Below are positions 48,162 to 58,516 of a stretch of DNA of 64,000 nt, one piece after another. The notes under the pieces are model-generated. The model saw only the letters and a program-made list of their open reading frames with translations. It did no database searches and was not told where the DNA came from. The position numbers were made by a program, and so were the translations under genes. This stretch comes from Rhizobiales bacterium 24-66-13 (GTDB lineage Bacteria > Pseudomonadota > Alphaproteobacteria > Rhizobiales > Xanthobacteraceae): assembly GCA_002257205.1 (NCBI GenBank), contig NCHM01000002.1, forward strand, positions 1 to 64,000, in the 5' to 3' direction. Numbering within the stretch: the first letter of the stretch is position 1; each line of letters begins with the position of its first letter.

Positions 48162-49430
48162 ATGGCATATAGCTTTGTTCACGCGGCGGATGTCCATCTG
48201 GACTCGCCTCTTCGCTCGCTCGCGCTGCGGGATGCCAACCTCGCTGAGTTGATCAGCACCGCGACGCGGCGTGCCTTCGTACGCATCATCGACCTTTGCC
48301 TTGAGGAGCAGGTCGACGCGCTTCTCCTCGCCGGCGATCTCTACGACGGCGATCAAACCTCCATGAAAACCGCCAGGTTTCTGGCGGAACAGCTCCGGCG
48401 TCTGCATGAGGCCGGCATCCGGGTCTTCATCATTCGCGGCAATCACGATGCGATGTCGAGGATCACGAAGGAGCTGGTTCTGCCCGATACGGTGAAGGTG
48501 TTCGGGGGCAGGGCGGATGCGATCGAGGTCGAGCGGAAGCCGGGAAGCGTGCCCGTCGTGATTCACGGCCTCAGCTTCGCCCAACCCCATGCACCGGAGA
48601 GCCTCCTCAGCAGATACAAGCCGCGCACGGACGGCGCCATCAACATCGGCCTTCTCCATACCAGCCTCGCCGGCGCGCCGGGCCACGACCTTTATTCGCC
48701 CTGCAGCATCGGCGATCTCGCGGGCACTGGCTTCAGATACTGGGCGCTCGGCCATGTGCACAGGCGGTCGGTTGTCGAAGGGGACTGCACTATCGTGATG
48801 CCGGGCATGCCGCAGGGGCGCGATATCAACGAGGCCGGCGCGAAATCCGTCACTCTCGTCACCATTGGTGACGATGGCTCGGTGCATCTCGACGAGCGGG
48901 ACACCAGCATCGCGCAGTTCGAGCGCGTCTCAATCGACGCGACGGGGCTGGATGACTGGCGGGATCTCGTATCGGTCGTCACCCGTGGACTGGAACAGAC
49001 GCGGGATGCCGTCCGCTCGGAGCACCTCGTCACCCGCCTGCAGGTGAGCGGGGCAACGCCGTTGGCGTGGCGCATCCGGCGCGACGCGGATCTGCTTAAG
49101 GCCGAGGCCGACGAACGGGCCTCCATCGTCGGCTCGTGCTGGGTGGAGAAGCTGGAGATTTCCTGCCGCCTGCCCGGACAGGTCGCCGAAGCATCGGGCG
49201 ATCCCGTCTCCGAGCTTCATCATCTGATCGAAAGAGACGTCCTGGATTCCGACGCCTTCCGGGCGGACCTCGCCGCCATCGCGGACGAGCTGAAAGGCCA
49301 GTTGCCGCAGGAATGCCGCGACATTCTCGGTGCTGACGAGGCCGCCGCTCGGGAGGTGCTCGCGCGATTGGCGCGAGCCGGCGCCGATGATGTCGTCGCG
49401 CGCCTTCAGGCGGCCGAAGGAGGCGCCTGA
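48162..49430 (+). CDS. SbcD/YhaO-like metallophosphoesterase
   Basis: This 422-residue calcineurin-like phosphoesterase has the motifs HAADVHLD (Asp10, His12), LLAGDLYDG (Asp59), RGNHDAM (Asn94, His95) and GHVHRR. It resembles YhaO rather than SbcD in length and C-terminus. It is the nuclease partner of the YhaN-like ATPase, whose ATG follows its stop by one base. The ATG at 48162 has a GAGGGGGG ribosome-binding site. Family members are linked to DNA-end processing and antiphage-type pairs. Confidence 0.85.
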   Translation: MAYSFVHAADVHLDSPLRSLALRDANLAELISTATRRAFVRIIDLCLEEQVDALLLAGDLYDGDQTSMKTARFLAEQLRRLHEAGIRVFIIRGNHDAMSRITKELVLPDTVKVFGGRADAIEVERKPGSVPVVIHGLSFAQPHAPESLLSRYKPRTDGAINIGLLHTSLAGAPGHDLYSPCSIGDLAGTGFRYWALGHVHRRSVVEGDCTIVMPGMPQGRDINEAGAKSVTLVTIGDDGSVHLDERDTSIAQFERVSIDATGLDDWRDLVSVVTRGLEQTRDAVRSEHLVTRLQVSGATPLAWRIRRDADLLKAEADERASIVGSCWVEKLEISCRLPGQVAEASGDPVSELHHLIERDVLDSDAFRADLAAIADELKGQLPQECRDILGADEAAAREVLARLARAGADDVVARLQAAEGGA

Positions 49431-49431
49431 C

Positions 49432-52400
49432 ATGCGCCTGCGCCGCCTCGATCTCATCCGCTACGGAAAGTTCACCGATCGCGTCATCGACTTCGGCCAA
49501 CGGCTCGCAGGACAGCCGGACCTGCATGTCATCTACGGTCCGAACGAGGCCGGCAAATCGACGGCTTTCGCGGCGTTCCTCGACCTGCTGTTCGGGATCG
49601 GCCCGCAAAGCCCTTACGATTTTCTCCATCCTTATTCGACCATGCGGGTTGGCGGGGCTCTGGAGGTCGCCGGAGAGACCCATGAATTCGCGCGCATCAA
49701 GCGACAGCAGAATAGCCTGCTGGACATGGAGGGCCGTCCGATCCCCGAAACCGCGATCCGCGGCGAGTTGGGCGGTATCGAGCGCGACGCCTACCGCATG
49801 ATGTTCTCGCTCGATGACGAGACGCTTGAAAAGGGCGGCGAGAGCATCCTGGCGAGCAAGGGCGATCTCGGGCAGCTGCTGTTTTCCGCCAGCGCGGGCC
49901 TTGCCCATCTCAGTCACAAGCTGGTCGAGTTGAGAGGCGAAGCGGACGGCTTCTACAAATACCGGGCGCGCAGCGGCAAGCTTGCGGACTTCAAAGCCCG
50001 CCTGGTGGACCTGAAGACCGAGCGGGAGCAGTTCGACACCCTGGCATCGGAGCATGCGCGCCTCGTGGAAACGCGCGATCGCGCCCGGGCCCAGTATGAC
50101 GAGGCCATTGCCGGGCGCGCCGGCCTCCAGGCGCGCATGGATGAAATCCAGCGCCATCTCGGCGTGCTGCCCCGGCTCGCAGCGCTGCGCAGCCTGCGTG
50201 AACGCCTGGAGCCGCTCGCCGGGGTGCCCGACGCGCCGCCGGAGTGGGCGCAGGAGCTGCCCGCGCTCCGGAAGGCGGAGATCGAGCTTGGCGTCCAGGC
50301 GAGGAGTCGCCGCGAAGACGTGGCGCGGCTCGCCGACGAGGTCGAAGCCATCGTGGTTGACGAGGCGGCGCTACAGCTCACTGAGCGGGTAGAGCGGCTG
50401 GCCGAGCTGCGGGCGCGCCACGTCACCGCAGAGAAGGATATTCCCGAAAGACGGCTGGAGGTGCGGCAGCTCGGCCTCGTCATCTCGGGGATCCTGCAGC
50501 GCATCGAGCGGGAAGGGGAGGCGGATCCTGCGCGTCTTGTCCTGACGGCGGCCACCGTCGGGCGGCTGCGTGACCTCATCGAAGCGCGCTCGGGCATTGA
50601 CGCTGCCATCCGCAATGCTGCGAGAGAGCTTGCGGATGCGCGCTCCCGTCTCGCTGAGACCGCGGCGAAATTGCCGGCGGCGGAGCCCGGGGCCGCTCCA
50701 GAGCGCGACCACGCGATGGCGGAACTGGCGACCACCGTGGCGGCGCTGCGGTCCTCTGACCACGCGGCGCGCGGCCGCCTGGCCGAGGGATCCCGCAGCG
50801 CTGCGCGCGAGACACTGGACGACCGCCTCCGCGCGCTTCGGCCCTGGCAGGGGACGGCCGATGACCTTGCCGGCATGTGTTGCCCTGGTCCGGATGCGGT
50901 GCGGCACTGGAAGGTTGCGCGGACCGAGGCCGAGACCGTGCTGGCGCGGCATGGGAACGACGTCGAGCGGCTGACGACGCAGGTTCGGCACCTGGAAGCG
51001 GAGCGCGCGAGCTACGCTTTGGTCGCCGGGGTGCTCACCGATCGGGAGGCCGCCGACATCCGCGCTTCGCGCGAGCAGGCATGGGCCGCGCACCGGCGTG
51101 ATCTCGATACGGCGTCGGCGGATGCCTTCGAGGCTGCGCTGCGCCGCGACGACATGGTCGGCGCCGGGCGGTTCTCGCACATGTCCGAGCTTGCCAAGCT
51201 GCATCAGAGCGGCCGGGCGCTCGCGGTCGCACAGGCCGACCTCGACCGTGCCGCCGAGCTGAAGGACGGCGCCGCCGGGGCATTGAGCGGCCTGGACACG
51301 CAGGTTGAGGCGGCGGTCCGCTTCATGTGGCCTTCTCTCGCCGCCTCGCTCACCTTGGTCGAGCTTGAGGCGTGGCTCGGGCGCCGCGACAAGGCGCTGG
51401 AAGCGCGCGAGGCGGCCCGCAGCGCCGACCGTGATCTTCGGGCGGCGCAGACGGATGCCGCAGCAGCGCAGGACCGCATGCGCGTCGCGCTCGACCGGGC
51501 GGGCGTTCCCCACGAGGCAGATGGAGGCTTCGACGCCCTTCTCGCGACCGCGCAGGCAGCGCTTGACCGCGAGGCCGAGGTTCAGCGCCTTCGGGCGGAG
51601 CTGAGGGAGAGGGAACGCGACGTCGCGGCGCGCGAGGGCGCGGCAAGGCAGGCGCAGGCCGATGAAGACGTCTGGGCTGAAGCATGGGCCGGCGCCTGTG
51701 ATGGCTGTTGGCTTGGCGACATGGCGGGCGTGCCGGCCGTGGGTGTCGTGCGTGAAATTCTCGCAGCGATCGCCGATCTTGGACCTACGATCGAGAAGCA
51801 GGCGGGCTTCATCGACCGCATCGGGAAGATGGAGAAGGACCAGGCCGCGTTTCGGGATGAAGTCACCAGCCTCGCGGATGGGGTGGGAATTCCAGCCGAG
51901 GGGATGCCGCTCCTCGATGCCGCGCAGCGGATCGCGGAGAAGGTCCGGCAGGCGGGAGCCGAGCGTGGGCGCCAGGCGGACCTTGCCGGAAAGCTGGCGG
52001 AGGCGGAGGGGCACCAGCGAGCCCTGGCGGACGCTGTCTCCGTCCACGAGGTTCAGAAAAGCCGGATGACCACGTTGTTCTCGGTCGCATCACTGGACGA
52101 GGTCGCGGCGCGGCTCGCGGATATTGAGCAGCGGCGGCAGCTCCGGGCAGCCGCTGACGAGGCCGGGCAGGAGATTCTCGATGCCATACGGGCCTCCAGC
52201 CTCGCCGATGCCGAGGCTGCGCTCGACGGGTTGGACAGGGCGGCTCTCGATGCCGAGCTGATCGAGCTGAAAGCCCGGTTCGAGGATCAAGACCAGCGGT
52301 GCCAGGAGCTTTTCGCCGCCCGGTCGGCGGCGGCCGACAAGGTCGAGGCGATTGGCGGCGACGCGAAGGTCGCCGAGATCGAGGAGCGCCGGCGAACGAC

Positions 52401-52818
52401 CCTGCTGGAGATCGAGGACGGCGCGATGCGCTATTTTCAACTCCGCGCCGGCATCGTCGCGACGGAGCGTGCACTCGCCAGTTATCGTGAGCATCACCGC
52501 AGCTCGATGATGCAGCGGGCGTCCGCAGCCTTCAGCACCATCAGTCGCGGTGCCTATCGGGGCCTTGCCGCTCAGCCGGGAAAGGATGGCGAGACGCTCA
52601 TCGCACTCTCCTCGGCCGGCGGATCAAAGGCTGCCGATGAACTCTCGAAAGGAACACGCTTCCAGCTCTACCTGGCCCTCAGGGTGGCCGGCTATCAGGA
52701 GTTCGTGCGGAGCCGCAGCACGGTGCCGTTCGTTGCGGACGACATCATGGAGACCTTCGATGATTTCCGGGCAGAGGAGGCATTTCGCCTGTTTCACGCA
52801 TCACCAACATCTGTGTGA
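49432..52818 (+). CDS. YhaN/SbcC-like AAA ATPase with damaged C-terminus
   Basis: This 1128-residue SMC-like ATPase has the N-terminal P-loop GPNEAGKST (36-44) and YRMMFSLDDETLEKGGESIL. Long coiled coils run from about 180 to 990. The C-terminal ABC signature-like LSKGTRFQLYLALRVAGY and Walker B PFVADDIMETFDDFRAEEAF are present. The frame then ends at PTSV. In intact relatives a dozen further residues lead to THHQHL, the H-loop. Here that block is present only in another frame (52796-52894), so a small deletion with frameshift is likely. AGGAGG lies upstream. It should act with the YhaO-like protein. Confidence 0.85.
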   Translation: MRLRRLDLIRYGKFTDRVIDFGQRLAGQPDLHVIYGPNEAGKSTAFAAFLDLLFGIGPQSPYDFLHPYSTMRVGGALEVAGETHEFARIKRQQNSLLDMEGRPIPETAIRGELGGIERDAYRMMFSLDDETLEKGGESILASKGDLGQLLFSASAGLAHLSHKLVELRGEADGFYKYRARSGKLADFKARLVDLKTEREQFDTLASEHARLVETRDRARAQYDEAIAGRAGLQARMDEIQRHLGVLPRLAALRSLRERLEPLAGVPDAPPEWAQELPALRKAEIELGVQARSRREDVARLADEVEAIVVDEAALQLTERVERLAELRARHVTAEKDIPERRLEVRQLGLVISGILQRIEREGEADPARLVLTAATVGRLRDLIEARSGIDAAIRNAARELADARSRLAETAAKLPAAEPGAAPERDHAMAELATTVAALRSSDHAARGRLAEGSRSAARETLDDRLRALRPWQGTADDLAGMCCPGPDAVRHWKVARTEAETVLARHGNDVERLTTQVRHLEAERASYALVAGVLTDREAADIRASREQAWAAHRRDLDTASADAFEAALRRDDMVGAGRFSHMSELAKLHQSGRALAVAQADLDRAAELKDGAAGALSGLDTQVEAAVRFMWPSLAASLTLVELEAWLGRRDKALEAREAARSADRDLRAAQTDAAAAQDRMRVALDRAGVPHEADGGFDALLATAQAALDREAEVQRLRAELRERERDVAAREGAARQAQADEDVWAEAWAGACDGCWLGDMAGVPAVGVVREILAAIADLGPTIEKQAGFIDRIGKMEKDQAAFRDEVTSLADGVGIPAEGMPLLDAAQRIAEKVRQAGAERGRQADLAGKLAEAEGHQRALADAVSVHEVQKSRMTTLFSVASLDEVAARLADIEQRRQLRAAADEAGQEILDAIRASSLADAEAALDGLDRAALDAELIELKARFEDQDQRCQELFAARSAAADKVEAIGGDAKVAEIEERRRTTLLEIEDGAMRYFQLRAGIVATERALASYREHHRSSMMQRASAAFSTISRGAYRGLAAQPGKDGETLIALSSAGGSKAADELSKGTRFQLYLALRVAGYQEFVRSRSTVPFVADDIMETFDDFRAEEAFRLFHASPTSV

Positions 52819-52894
52819 GATCGTCAAAAAGATCTGCCCCAGCGTGCGCCTGCACAGGCTCGACGCGCCCGCGCTGGAATCCGCGCGCGCTTGA
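52796..52894 (+). pseudogene. out-of-frame C-terminus of the YhaN/SbcC-like ATPase
   Basis: The +1 frame from 52796 encodes THHQHLCEIVKKICPSVRLH, the H-loop and C-terminal part expected of the upstream ATPase, then ends at 52894. The roughly 12 codons that should join the two frames are missing. Confidence 0.75.
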
Positions 52895-53041
52895 GCTTTC
52901 TCACCTCAATTCACCTCGTCTGCCGATGGCTTCTAACCCTAATGGTGCCAATGTTGGAGGGGGCTTCATGCAGATCGTCGGTTCTATTTCCCTCCATCTC
53001 CGAAATTGGTCTCCCAAGTCGGGCTCAAAGCGGGCTCCTGA

Positions 53042-53329
53042 CCGATTCTGTTGAAGTCGGCATTGCTGCGAGCGTGAAGTCCTGATTCAGTCTCCTCAGA
53101 TGGAGGACGACGCGATGATGGGCAAGCGGCAGGTGGCGCAGGAGGAGTTGTTTTACGAGTTCAGCCTGGAGCGCCACGTCCCAGCCGATCATTGGGTGCG
53201 CGGCATTGATCGGTTCATTGACCTCTCGGAGAGCCTCGATCAGCCAAATCCGCGATCCGGCAGCCACGCTCAGGGGCCGACTTTTTCAACGACATCGACC
53301 CAGAGCCGACGTTCGAGCTGCGCAGTTAG
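53042..53329 (+). mobile_element. insertion-sequence relic, left end (inverted pair)
   Basis: A roughly 49-bp terminal sequence at 53042-53090 (ending in GTGAAGTCCTGATTCAG) recurs in inverted orientation at 56481-56532. It is followed by a transposase N-terminus frame (from about 53100: MGKRQVAQEELFYEFSLERH, similar to IS1182/IS5-type transposases). That is joined to a block coding ADFFNDIDPEP. It is a deleted copy; no complete transposase is present. The region 52895-53041 before it has nothing supported. Confidence 0.65.
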
Positions 53330-53349
53330 GCGACGTGTCTATCCTAAGG

Positions 53350-56201
53350 TCATGTCGCTTCTACTCCAAACCGGTACTTGCGCCGCCTGAGGTCGAAGGC
53401 CATCTCCCCGCCTTCCATGATGTCTGTGATTGCGCGCTTGACGGAAGGGGTTTCGATCGCCCCGTCTGTCTTTAATCCGATGCGAGGACTCTCCGCGTCC
53501 GGCCGCGGGTCTACCCGACCGCCCTCCAGCGTGATCACTTTATCAGCGTCGCCGTTCACAACAATGTTCGGATTGTGAGTGGCGAACACGAGCTGACGGT
53601 TGCTTTTCGACGAGCGGATTAGCTCCACAATCTTCATGACAACGTTGTTATCTAGATCGTCTTCGGGCTGATCGATGATCAAAGTACCGGCCGATTGACG
53701 CAAGAGGAGTTCAAGCAAGGCGGAGGCCTGCTGTCCTTCCGAAGCCTTCTCAAAAGCCAGATCCTTACCATTCGAATCCACGTAGGTCAGAATGATATGG
53801 TCGCGTGGCACCGCCGATAGAACCGCGCCGACTGTGACGTCCGACAGCAGGCTGTAGACGCGTGTGGCGGCGAAGGATGTCAGTTGCCCTCCTCCAAAGA
53901 ACAATCCCTTGATACGGGCGAGGAGCGCATCTCCGGGCTCGGCTGGCGCCCCAGCCATTGACTTCGCCTCGTACAGCTGAAGGATCTGACTGGAGATCGA
54001 GGCCCAAGCTCCTGGATCGCTCTTGAGCGCCACCTTGATCCAGTCACCGACCCGCTCGCGGGAGTCTGAAACCCGGCTTCCCTCCAGAAGCGCCACAATT
54101 GCATCCGCATACTCGGTCGGAAGTGGATCGGTCTTCATCCTTGCTTTGAGGGTTTGGCTGGAGTGGTCCGCGACCTTGGCAGCGGCATCTTTGAGAACTT
54201 GGCGGCGGCGACCCAGGTGCTCCTTCAGTCGCTCGGTTGCGGTGACCAAAGCTTCGACTGCATGAATGGCCTCTTCGGCCGCCTTTGTCGCAACCTGCTC
54301 CTCGTGCCTCGCCGCCTGGAGAGCTTCGGTCAGCTTGGCGTTCTCGTCGATGATCGCTCGATGCGCTTGCTGCTCAAGGCGGGCTTCCGCGTAGATTTCC
54401 CTGAAGGCCAATTCTTCGTGTCCAAAGGCGACTTTAGCGACGTTCTTGAGGCGGTCTAACTCCTGGAGTGCTCCGATCGCATCCTGAATACGCTGCTGAA
54501 TGACGATCGCTGCCTTGCCGGCATCGTTTTTCAGTTGGGCAATAATAGATAGATCAGTGTCCCTCGGCGCCTGCCCGATTCACCGAGTAGCCTCGGCGAG
54601 AGGGTCGTCAATTCGGCGACCGCTGAACTGATATCAGCCTCGAGGTCTCGGATATAAGCGGCACCCTGGGCAAAGCTTGGCGCTTTGGCGATGATCTCGC
54701 GAGCCGCGGCGCTGACACCTTCGGCTCTCAGACGCTCGGCCACCAGCGACGCCCTGGTTTGCGTCTCGGTGGCGAAAGCCGCTTTACGCTGAGCGTCCAA
54801 CCGAGCCTGCCAGTAGGCGGCAAGTTGTTGCAAAGCCAGCGTGACCGACCTCTTGGCAGACTGGATGTCCTCGTCGATCCTGCGCCGCTGCTCGACCTCC
54901 TCAGCCGCTGCGATACCTGTGATCTGGTCGGCCGCGCGCTTCGGGTCCGTCATGGTCGACGACAGTCCCTTCTGATCGAATGCCCGCCCAGGAAATCTCC
55001 GTTGGGCATCGCTGAGGGGAACCGTAGTCACGTTACCCGCAGCGTCGCGCACAGAAATGGTTTCTCTGTTTGCGTAGTCCCGCCGCCAAGTCTCAGAGAT
55101 GCCTTCTCGCTCAAGCGCGATCTCGACATAACCGCCGTCTTTTAGTGTTTCTTCGATCAAATTAACGGTACGGTCTTTCAGTCGGGATTCGCCGCCCGGC
55201 ATGTCAGTTGCGGTGCGTCCGAGCCCAAAGCGCAGGTATTCGAGAAGCGCGCTCTTCCCCGAGCCGCGCCCCCCGATGATGGCGTTGAACCCCGGATTGA
55301 AGCGAACGCTGGCTGGATCATTGCCGAACAATGTGGATTGGACCGTCAGGGTGACCAGCCGCTCGTCTGGCTCCTTGGGGGCGGCAAACGCGATCCGCGC
55401 TTCATCCGCAAGAAGCGCCTGTCGAATGCCCTCAATGGTGGGCTCGCCGAGCTTTATCCAGCAGTCGTGAGCACCGAGCCGGGCCCAATCTTCGCGTCGA
55501 TTGTCGCCGGTCGGAATAAGGGCGCGGCGACGGCTACCCCAATCTGGGATCTCTCCGCGGATCTTCTGCTTTGTTGGTTCATCCAGCTGAGCAATCGGGA
55601 CTTCGACATAAACGCCGTCGCAACCGAGGGCAGCGAATCGATGGTGATGTCCGACTTCGTTTAGGCTCTTGTGAGAAGTGTCTTGGTTTCCGAAATGCGG
55701 GAAAAGGATGCAATGCTCTCGAAGGTGCTCGTCGTCTAAAATCGCTTGGTAAAGCTCGGCTACGGTTCTTCCGATCGGTTGGGTAACGCATGTTTTCTCA
55801 TCCTCTCGACCGGCAGGCATTGCGTTGGTCAGGAGGCCGAGGACTTTATTCTGGAAGTCGACACCGCAGCTTGGGTCAAAAATAATCAGGCATTGCGCGT
55901 TGTCTCTGCAGGTGACTTCAATTCCGGGATAAAAAACGAAGTCGTCATCACCGTTCGCGGCGACCCTGACGTAATCGGCCAGGCAGATGTCATGATGGTC
56001 AGTGATGGACGCTATACTCAGACCTCTGTCTTTGCACGCCGCGATGAACTCAACCGCCCAAGCGCTACGCGCCTGTTCTTTCACCTGGTCGCCACCCGGA
56101 AGAGTGGCTGTGCCTTGCCATCCGCGATCTCGAGGTGAATGACACTGTAGGTCAGCCTTATGCCACACGGCTCCCGGGTGCATCCCCTTCGGATAGGCCA
56201 C
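53350..56201 (-). pseudogene. trlF: TrlF-type PHP/AAA ATPase (frameshifted)
   Basis: The 5' frame (56201 to about 54531) gives 556 residues. Its N-terminal PHP domain has DLQCHSPRD (Asp17, His21) and SITDHHD. The P-loop GGRGSGKS is at 310-317. The 3' frame (to 53350) adds the rest, with ASEGQQASALLELLLRQSAGT, Walker B LIIDQPEDDLDNNV and the ATH H-loop in FATHNP. The frames are offset by one base, and the lesion is near 54566-54574. TrlF-type proteins are suspected defence ATPases. The module is bracketed by inverted insertion-sequence relics. If the shift is a sequencing error, this would be one intact protein of about 950 residues. Confidence 0.8.
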
Positions 56202-56289
56202 AGTGTTCTCCCCACCCTAAACCAGCGCCAGTTTGCATAAGGAAGTTAACCGCACGCAAGCGCATGTTCGCGCTTAAGCTGTGGAGCCG

Positions 56290-56532
56290 AACGGAAAGCT
56301 AGAAAAGGCGCTCTTCCAAGCGGTGCAGAAACGTCCGCTTGTGGCGGATGTCGTTGAAAAAGTCGGCGCTGGAGGCGCGGTGACATGGGCGTTCGTGTCG
56401 GGTGATCTCGTAGAACAGCGCCTCCTGCATCACCATCCGCGCTCGGCCATCATCTGCCTGCAATCTCATCACAAGGGGGGCTGAATCAGGACTTCACGCC
56501 CACAGCAACGCAGACTTTTTCAACGGAATCGG
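56290..56532 (-). mobile_element. insertion-sequence relic, right end (inverted pair)
   Basis: Minus strand: a 49-base end (56532-56481) matching the left relic at most positions. It is followed by a transposase-like N-terminal frame (RARMVMQEALFYEITRHERP) and an ADFFNDI block. Together with 53042-53329 it forms an inverted pair enclosing the TrlF module. No target duplication is found. Confidence 0.65.
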
Positions 56533-56561
56533 CGCACAGCGGACCATCTCTTAGTATGCCG

Positions 56562-56587
56562 CAGGTTCGAGTCTCTCCACCTTCAAA
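56562..56587 (+). repeat. tRNA T-arm-like direct repeat, copy 3
   Basis: CAGGTTCGAGTC with TCTCCACCTTCAAA, same strand and order as copies at 14.7 and 29.3 kb. It lies just outside the right insertion-sequence relic. From 56588 to 56800 I see no supported gene. Confidence 0.45.
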
Positions 56588-56800
56588 GTTCGGATCCAGA
56601 AAGCTCGTCGATTCACGCGTATGGCACATGTCAATCGCTGGCGCCCATCACCGATGTCCTCCGCGATCGGTCGATCTCGCCCAGGCGCCGGACGGGGTGA
56701 TGCGCCGACGGTCGAGGCCGCACCGGGAGGATATGGCCACTGGCCTGTAGGCGCCCTGGTGGAGCACCACGCGGCTGGTCTCCGTCGCATGGCCTCCCAC

Positions 56801-58342
56801 CTAATAGGTGATCTGTCCCAACAGGCCGTAGCCGGGAAAGACATTGCCCACCCCCACATTCTCGACCGGCAAGGCATACTCGTCCCGTCCCGCCAACCTC
56901 GGGTGTGGATCGGGCAGCCGGAGCAGGAGGTCGTAGGTGCCGCGGCCCGGAAGCCGCGCCCTGCCGGTCAGCAGCAGCGGCGCGGCGCCGTCCGGAGGAA
57001 GCCGGGTGAGGTCGCCATCCAACGTGCCGATCTGGAACGGGGCGCTGTCCGACGTCTTTCGCGCATAGAGCAGGATCGGGCGGTTGCGCGCGAAGCGGCT
57101 CATGCCGAAGTTCCGCAGGCTCACGCGGACGGTCAGCCCAAGACCCGGCGCCATGCCGGCCGGGGAGAAGGACGCGCTGTCCAGGGCGAGATGCGGGCCG
57201 ATGGCGCGCATGATGCCTGCATAGCAGGGCGGCTTGCTGTCATACCACCCCTTCAGGACACTGGAGACGCTCTGGATGTTCTGGCTCGAGAGCGAATAGC
57301 GCCGGGCGTAGCGGAGGAATGGCCGGCAACCTTGTCGCGGGGGATAGGGTTGAGCGAACTCGCCCGTGGTGGTCAGCGCCGCGCCGGCGGCCTGGGCGGC
57401 GGCCCGAAGCTTGCCGGGGGGATAGCCCTCCTTCCTCGTGAAGGTGCCGAGGTCGTCGCGGCTCGAGGCAAAGGCATCGTTATGGATGCCGAGGCGGAGC
57501 GCCCTGTAGTTCGGGGGCGCGCTGCCCTTGTGCTTGGCATAGTCGAGCAGGACATAAGGATAGCGCACCTCCAGATTAAGCCGGGACTGGAACGTGCTCC
57601 GGAGCTGGTCGAGGAAGATGTTGTGGGCGTCCGGCGTCGCGTTCTCACTGCAGGAAGAATTGTGCCATTCGCCCCAATAGCCGATGAAGCCGGCCTCCAG
57701 CGCGTAGATCACGTCCGCATTCTCCAGCACCACGGTAGAGACTGCCTGCATGTCGGTCAGGATGTCAGAGATAAAGCGGTCGGGCGGCACGTTGGTGACG
57801 CCGCAGGTGCTGTCGCCAGCGTCGTAATGGCTGGTCTCCGGGCCGAAATTATAGATGAAGCGAAGGATGACCTTCAGGCCCGTTTCCCGCACCAGGGCCA
57901 GCTTGTCTTTCAACTGTTCCGGGATGCTCCAGGTCGCGCCGCTGGCGCCCAGCGTGCCGTAATTCGGGCAGTTATTCGCGGGCGAGGGGCTGCTGCTCAG
58001 GCAGATATAGGCGTGCACGATGCCGAGCCGCGGCAGCACGGGCGCGCCGCCGCCGGGGAAGACCGGCTGTTTGGTGCTGCCGTCGCGTAGTGCCTGGAGG
58101 CGCTCCTTGGTGATGCTGAGCAGGTCCACATGAACCCACGGACCGCCCTCGGGGGTCGGATAATAGTTCGCGGCATCGAAGCGGTAGCGGCATTGCCGCG
58201 CGCCCGAGGGACCGCCGCCGGGACCGGGGCATGTGATGGCCTGTGCCTCGGCTGGGGACCCGAGAAGCGGGGCGATTGCGAAGCAGGCGAGGCCGGAGAG
58301 GAGGAGGCCGGAGAGGGCGGAGAGAAGGCGCTGGCACACCAT
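56801..58342 (-). CDS. exported DUF4832/DUF4874-type protein
   Basis: This protein of about 513 residues has a signal peptide (CQRLLSALSGLLLSGLACFA, with cleavage near AEAQA). The mature part has FDAANYYPTPEGGPWVHVDLLSI, KVILRFIYNFGPE, DVIYALEAGFIGYWGEWHNSS and a C-terminal beta domain (TVRVSLRNFGMSRFARNRPIL). This matches secreted proteins with TIM-barrel-like DUF4874 plus DUF4832 domains, possibly glycoside-processing. The ATG at 58342 precedes the signal directly. The role is unknown. Confidence 0.75.
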   Translation of the reverse strand: MVCQRLLSALSGLLLSGLACFAIAPLLGSPAEAQAITCPGPGGGPSGARQCRYRFDAANYYPTPEGGPWVHVDLLSITKERLQALRDGSTKQPVFPGGGAPVLPRLGIVHAYICLSSSPSPANNCPNYGTLGASGATWSIPEQLKDKLALVRETGLKVILRFIYNFGPETSHYDAGDSTCGVTNVPPDRFISDILTDMQAVSTVVLENADVIYALEAGFIGYWGEWHNSSCSENATPDAHNIFLDQLRSTFQSRLNLEVRYPYVLLDYAKHKGSAPPNYRALRLGIHNDAFASSRDDLGTFTRKEGYPPGKLRAAAQAAGAALTTTGEFAQPYPPRQGCRPFLRYARRYSLSSQNIQSVSSVLKGWYDSKPPCYAGIMRAIGPHLALDSASFSPAGMAPGLGLTVRVSLRNFGMSRFARNRPILLYARKTSDSAPFQIGTLDGDLTRLPPDGAAPLLLTGRARLPGRGTYDLLLRLPDPHPRLAGRDEYALPVENVGVGNVFPGYGLLGQITY

Positions 58343-58516
58343 GGTGTTTCCATTGTCATCGGTGGTCGCTATCCTACGTCTTGGCGCACCGGCGCCAGGG
58401 CGAAATCGCGCAGTCCTGATGTTCGTCCCGGCGGAGCGGCCCGTCTCCACACAGGGATAAAACGCTCTAGATGTCCGCACTACACAGCCACTCCGAAAGC
58501 GCCACCCCAGGCAGGC

